The notes beneath the pieces are model-generated. The model searched no databases, had not been told where the DNA came from, and saw only the letters and a program-made list of their open reading frames with translations. From the NCBI RefSeq assembly GCF_017614955.1, contig NZ_WVUH01000004.1, positions 1 to 64,000 of the forward strand: a stretch of DNA of 64,000 nucleotides, given 5' to 3'. This DNA is from Micromonospora echinofusca. GTDB lineage: Bacteria > Actinomycetota > Actinomycetes > Mycobacteriales > Micromonosporaceae. Position numbers and translations under genes: made by a program. Below are positions 60,692 to 64,000 of the stretch, piece by piece. Numbering within the stretch: position 1 is the first letter of the stretch; each line of letters starts with the position of its first letter.

Positions 60692-61714
60692 ATGCTCATC
60701 AGCCAGCGACCGACCCTCTCCGAAGAGTCGATCAACGAGACCCGGTCCCGGTTCACCATCGAGCCGCTGGAGCCGGGCTTCGGCTACACCCTCGGGAACT
60801 CGCTGCGGCGTACGCTGCTGTCGTCGATCCCGGGCGCGGCCGTCACCTCGATCAAGATCGACGGCGTGCTGCACGAGTTCACCACGATCCCCGGCGTCAA
60901 GGAGGACGTGGTCGAGCTCGTCATGAACGTCAAGGAGCTCTGCGTCAGCTCCGACCACGACGAGCCGGTCAGCATGTACCTGCGCAAGCAGGGCCCGGGT
61001 GACGTGACCGCGGGCGACATCCAGCCCCCGGCCGGCGTCTCGGTGCACAACCCGGACCTGAAGCTCGCCACCCTCAACGGCAAGGGCCGGCTCGACATGG
61101 AGCTGACCGTCGAGCGGGGGCGGGGCTACGTCACGGCCGCGCAGAACAAGCAGGCCGGTGCGGAGATCGGTCGGATCCCGGTCGACTCGATCTACTCGCC
61201 GGTGCTCAAGGTGACCTACCGCGTGGAGGCCACCCGTGTCGAGCAGCGGACCGACTTCGACCGGCTGATCATCGACGTCGAGACCAAGCCGTCGATGGGC
61301 CCGCGTACCGCGCTGGCCTCCGCCGGCTCGACGCTGGTCGAGCTCTTCGGGCTGGCCCGGGAGCTGGACGAGACCGCCGAGGGCATCGACATCGGGCCGT
61401 CGCCGCAGGACGCGCAGCTCGCGGCCGACCTGGCTCTGCCGATCGAGGAGCTGGACCTGACCGTCCGCTCCTACAACTGCCTCAAGCGCGAGGGCATCAA
61501 CTCCGTTGGTGAGCTCATCGGGCGTACGGAGGCCGACCTCCTCGACATCCGGAATTTCGGTCAGAAGTCGATCGACGAGGTCAAGATGAAGCTCGCCGGG
61601 ATGGGTCTCGGGCTGAAGGACTCGGCCCCGAACTTCGACCCGGCACACGTCGTGGACACCTTCGGCGAGGCGGACTACGACACCGACGACTACCGCGAGA
61701 CCGAGCAGCTCTAG
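60692..61714 (+). CDS. rpoA: DNA-directed RNA polymerase subunit alpha
   Basis: 340 residues. N-terminal assembly domain ([25 protein letters not shown]) and the C-terminal domain that binds UP elements and activators ([32 protein letters not shown]). An acidic tail ends it. ATG 60692 with AGAGAAGG upstream; the longer frame upstream lies over rpsD. Confidence 0.98.
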   Translation: MLISQRPTLSEESINETRSRFTIEPLEPGFGYTLGNSLRRTLLSSIPGAAVTSIKIDGVLHEFTTIPGVKEDVVELVMNVKELCVSSDHDEPVSMYLRKQGPGDVTAGDIQPPAGVSVHNPDLKLATLNGKGRLDMELTVERGRGYVTAAQNKQAGAEIGRIPVDSIYSPVLKVTYRVEATRVEQRTDFDRLIIDVETKPSMGPRTALASAGSTLVELFGLARELDETAEGIDIGPSPQDAQLAADLALPIEELDLTVRSYNCLKREGINSVGELIGRTEADLLDIRNFGQKSIDEVKMKLAGMGLGLKDSAPNFDPAHVVDTFGEADYDTDDYRETEQL

Positions 61715-61746
61715 ATCCGCTGCCACTACTGAGGAGCGCACCAACC

Positions 61747-62301
61747 ATGCCCACGCCCACCAAGGGTCCCCGCCTCGGCGGCAGCCCCGCGCACGAGCGG
61801 CTGATGCTGGCCAACCTGGCCACCGCGCTGTTCCAGCACGGCAAGATCAAGACCACCGAGACCAAGGCCAAGCGGCTGCGCCCGCTCGCGGAGCAGCTGA
61901 TCACCAAGGCCAAGCGCGGTGACCTGGCCTCGCGTCGTCGGGTACTCGGCGTCGTCCGGGACAAGGACGTGGTCTACACCCTGTTCGACCAGATCGCGCC
62001 CCGGTTCGCCAACCGCAACGGCGGCTACACCCGGATCGTGAAGACCGGTCCGCGCAAGGGTGACGCCGCTCCGATGGCGATCATCGAGCTGGTCGAGGAG
62101 CTGACCGTCGCCGAGCCCAAGGCGAACAAGAAGTCCGCGGCGCGCAAGGCGGCGCAGCAGGACAAGGTGGAGGCGCTCGCCCCCGCGGAGGAGACCCCGG
62201 CTGCGTCGGCCGACCAGGACGCCGAGGCGCCGAAGTCGGCGTCCGGCGACACCGCCGAGGCCCGCGAGGACAGCGACGAGGCCACCGAGAACAAGGCCTG
62301 A
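61747..62301 (+). CDS. rplQ: 50S ribosomal protein L17
   Basis: 184 residues. Core of about 120 ([29 protein letters not shown][15 protein letters not shown]) followed by a ~60-residue Ala/Glu/Asp-rich acidic tail, as seen in actinobacteria. TGAGGAG upstream. Last gene of the alpha operon. Confidence 0.97.
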   Translation: MPTPTKGPRLGGSPAHERLMLANLATALFQHGKIKTTETKAKRLRPLAEQLITKAKRGDLASRRRVLGVVRDKDVVYTLFDQIAPRFANRNGGYTRIVKTGPRKGDAAPMAIIELVEELTVAEPKANKKSAARKAAQQDKVEALAPAEETPAASADQDAEAPKSASGDTAEAREDSDEATENKA

Positions 62302-62314
62302 TCTAGGGCACCCT

Positions 62315-62350
62315 CGGGCCCGGCATCCCCTTCGGGGGATGTCGGGCCCG
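62315..62350 (+). terminator. hairpin after rplQ
   Basis: 16-bp stem with one G-U (62315-62330 with 62335-62350) closed by a C-TTCG-G tetraloop. No T-run, and truA starts 23 bp later, so partial read-through is likely. Confidence 0.65.
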
Positions 62351-62372
62351 ACCCGTGTATGGAGGCGGAAAG

Positions 62373-63203
62373 ATGGACGGGCAGACCCGGGTACGGCTCG
62401 ATGTCGCCTACGACGGGACGGACTTCTCCGGCTGGGCCGCCCAGCCCGACCGGCGTACCGTCGCCGGGGTCCTCACCGACACCCTGGCCCGGATCCTCGG
62501 TGCGGGTACGGCCACCGGGCTGACGGTAGCGGGGCGGACCGACGCCGGGGTGCACGCCACCGGGCAGGTCTGCCACGTCGACCTGCCCACCCCGGTCTGG
62601 GCGCAGTTCGGCGGTTCGCTGCTGCGCCGGCTGGCCGGTCTGCTCCCCACCGACGTGCGGGTACGGGCGTCGACCGAGGTGCCGGCCGACTTCGACGCCC
62701 GCTTCTCGGCGACCTTCCGGCGGTACGAGTACCGGGTCAGCGACGCGCCGTACGGGGTCGAGCCGCTGCGGCGGCACGAGATCATCGCCTGGCCGCGTCC
62801 GTTGGACCTGGCCGTCCTGAACGCCGCCGCAGCCGGCCTGGTCGGGGAACACGACTTCGCGGCGTACTGCCGGCGCAAGGAGAACGCCACCACCCTGCGT
62901 GAGGTGACCCGGCTGGACTGGCGGCGCGACCCGGACGGGATCCTGGTCGCCACCGTGCAGGCGGACGCCTTCTGTCAGGCCATGGTGCGCAGCCTGGTCG
63001 GTGCGATGCTGGTGGTCGGGGACGGCCGACGGTCGGTGGACTGGCCGGCCGGGCTGCTCCGTCGGCAGGAGCGGGCCAGTGAGGTGACGGTCGCGCCGGC
63101 CCATGGACTGACCCTGGTGGCCGTCGGCTACCCCGACGACCCGGCCGGGTACGCCCGCCGCGCCGAACTCACCCGCCGCCTGCGTCTGCCTGCGCAGAGC
63201 TGA
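62373..63203 (+). CDS. truA: tRNA pseudouridine(38-40) synthase TruA
   Basis: 276 residues. Catalytic D57 in G-R-T-D-A-G-V-H-A; R-L-D-V-A-Y-D-G-T-D-F-x-G-W at the N-terminus; F-x-A-T-F-R-R-Y-E-Y-R and D-F-A-A-Y-C-R. It modifies the anticodon arm of several tRNAs. ATG 62373 is chosen because GGAGG lies 7 nt upstream (a GTG at 62355 is earlier). Its 3' end overlaps the convergent gene by 35 bp. Confidence 0.96.
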   Translation: MDGQTRVRLDVAYDGTDFSGWAAQPDRRTVAGVLTDTLARILGAGTATGLTVAGRTDAGVHATGQVCHVDLPTPVWAQFGGSLLRRLAGLLPTDVRVRASTEVPADFDARFSATFRRYEYRVSDAPYGVEPLRRHEIIAWPRPLDLAVLNAAAAGLVGEHDFAAYCRRKENATTLREVTRLDWRRDPDGILVATVQADAFCQAMVRSLVGAMLVVGDGRRSVDWPAGLLRRQERASEVTVAPAHGLTLVAVGYPDDPAGYARRAELTRRLRLPAQS

Positions 63204-63999
63204 CCCGCCGGGCCAGTACGCCCTGTCGCAGGTGCCCTTCGAGCAGGTCGTTGAGGATGTTCCGGGCGGTCTGGTCGCCGGAGCGGATGGTTTTGCCGTT
63301 CGACCGGGCCACCACGCAGTAGGCCAGGTAGTGGCCCTGCGCCTGCCAGCCGACCCGGGCCGACGAGCGGGCCACCGCCTCCGTACCGCGACCTGCCGAC
63401 ATGCCCTGGAACCGGCCCTTCCGGCTGTCCACCAGGGATTTGATCCGGTCCCGGGCCTGCTCGGCGCCGGCCCGGTCGGCGAGGTTGAACAGTCCGGCCG
63501 TCATCAGGTACGCCCCGTCCGGGGTGCGCAGCGTGCCGCGTACCACCTGGTTGCAGTCGAGCCGGTCCAGCAGGTCGTTGATCTCTCCGGTGACGGCGAC
63601 CCCGCAACTGGCACTCGACTGCGTCTTCAGGACCCGGTACGCCGTCCCGCCGTCGGCGACCAGCAGGTCGCGGGACGGGAAGACCTCCTTGGCGGTCAAC
63701 GGCTTGCGGTCGACCGCCCGGGACCGGAGGTCGTCCGGGGTCACGTCGCGGGGGACGGGTTCGGTGGGCGGCGCGACCGCCGGGGGTGCCGGTGCCGGTG
63801 CCGGGCTGTTCCCGGTGAGCAGCGGGACGGTCGCCGCACCGCCGGCCACCAGGACGACCAGCGTGGCGGTCGCGCCGACGACGCCGCGTCGACGCCGATG
63901 GCCGGTACGTTCGGCGGCTCCGGTGTCGTGTTCCCGGCCCCCCGGGGTCAACAGGTCGGTCAGCGGGGCCTGCCGTGGGTCCGTCGGCACCTGCATCAT
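63169..63999 (-). CDS. hypothetical one-TM protein (N-terminus at window edge)
   Basis: Up to 276 residues as seen; the frame could begin beyond the edge, since the first ATG lies 1 base inside. A cytoplasmic basic part (R-H-R-R-R-R-G) precedes one membrane helix (V-V-G-A-T-A-T-L-V-V-L-V-A-G-G-A-A-T-V-P-L-L). A Pro/Ala linker and an extracellular domain of about 190 residues follow, with three cysteines (C-G-V, D-C-N, Y-C-V). I recognise no family. It is convergent with truA and overlaps its end, which is uncommon but seen in dense genomes. Confidence 0.75.
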   Translation of the reverse strand: MMQVPTDPRQAPLTDLLTPGGREHDTGAAERTGHRRRRGVVGATATLVVLVAGGAATVPLLTGNSPAPAPAPPAVAPPTEPVPRDVTPDDLRSRAVDRKPLTAKEVFPSRDLLVADGGTAYRVLKTQSSASCGVAVTGEINDLLDRLDCNQVVRGTLRTPDGAYLMTAGLFNLADRAGAEQARDRIKSLVDSRKGRFQGMSAGRGTEAVARSSARVGWQAQGHYLAYCVVARSNGKTIRSGDQTARNILNDLLEGHLRQGVLARRVSSAQADAGGG

Positions 64000-64000
64000 C

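Overview
The window is a contiguous piece of a high-GC actinobacterial chromosome. It most resembles Micromonosporaceae (Micromonospora or a close relative). This rests on codon bias, the many GTG/TTG starts, the actinobacterial order rpmG - hadA/hadB-like - tRNA-Trp - secE - nusG, and protein sequences I recognise as Micromonosporaceae-like. No 16S gene is present, so the genus is inference.

Layout. (1) 1-10.8 kb: the distal half of the respiratory complex I operon (nuoH to nuoN). It is split between nuoH and nuoI by about 3.2 kb holding an antiparallel gene for a large secreted repeat protein and a SnoaL-like gene. It ends at a double palindrome. (2) 10.9-14.1 kb: htpX protease, an MFS exporter and a CYTH-domain protein. 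(3) 14.1-16.4 kb: four gene remnants (dTMP kinase-like, lysine/ornithine N-monooxygenase, diaminobutyrate-type aminotransferase, PPOX-like flavoprotein), apparently including a decayed hydroxamate siderophore operon. (4) 16.4-21.2 kb: a compact three-way-junction element, yajQ, tRNA-Tyr carrying a 1.7-kb integrative-element remnant (59-bp att repeats, integrase tail, one unknown gene), a small membrane protein and a methyltransferase. (5) 21.2-24.0 kb: a tiny secreted peptide gene next to a membrane GAF-GGDEF-EAL protein. (6) 24.1-30.1 kb: tRNA-Thr, tRNA-Met, rpmG, a hadA/hadB-like pair, tRNA-Trp, secE-nusG, rplK-rplA and rplJ-rplL with a leader. (7) 30.5-38.1 kb: rpoB-rpoC. (8) 38.1-39.4 kb: two small membrane proteins. 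(9) 39.5-63.2 kb: the str (rpsL-rpsG-fusA-tuf), S10, spc, secY-adk-map, infA-rpmJ and alpha (rpsM-rpsK-rpsD-rpoA-rplQ) operons, then truA. (10) The right edge carries an antiparallel gene for a one-TM protein.

Most of the window is core translation and transcription machinery with very tight packing (1- and 4-bp stop/start overlaps). Regulation is visible as good sigma-70-type promoters before tRNA-Thr, rpmG, tRNA-Trp, rplJ, rpoB, rpsL and infA, as GC-rich hairpins at operon ends, and as structured leaders. The least explained items are a 20-nt sequence shared exactly by the rpsL and rpsJ leaders, a 26-nt perfect palindrome in front of secY, the three-way-junction element at 16.45 kb, the split nuo operon, and the tRNA-Tyr element remnant. 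I saw no CRISPR array, intact insertion sequence or intact prophage.
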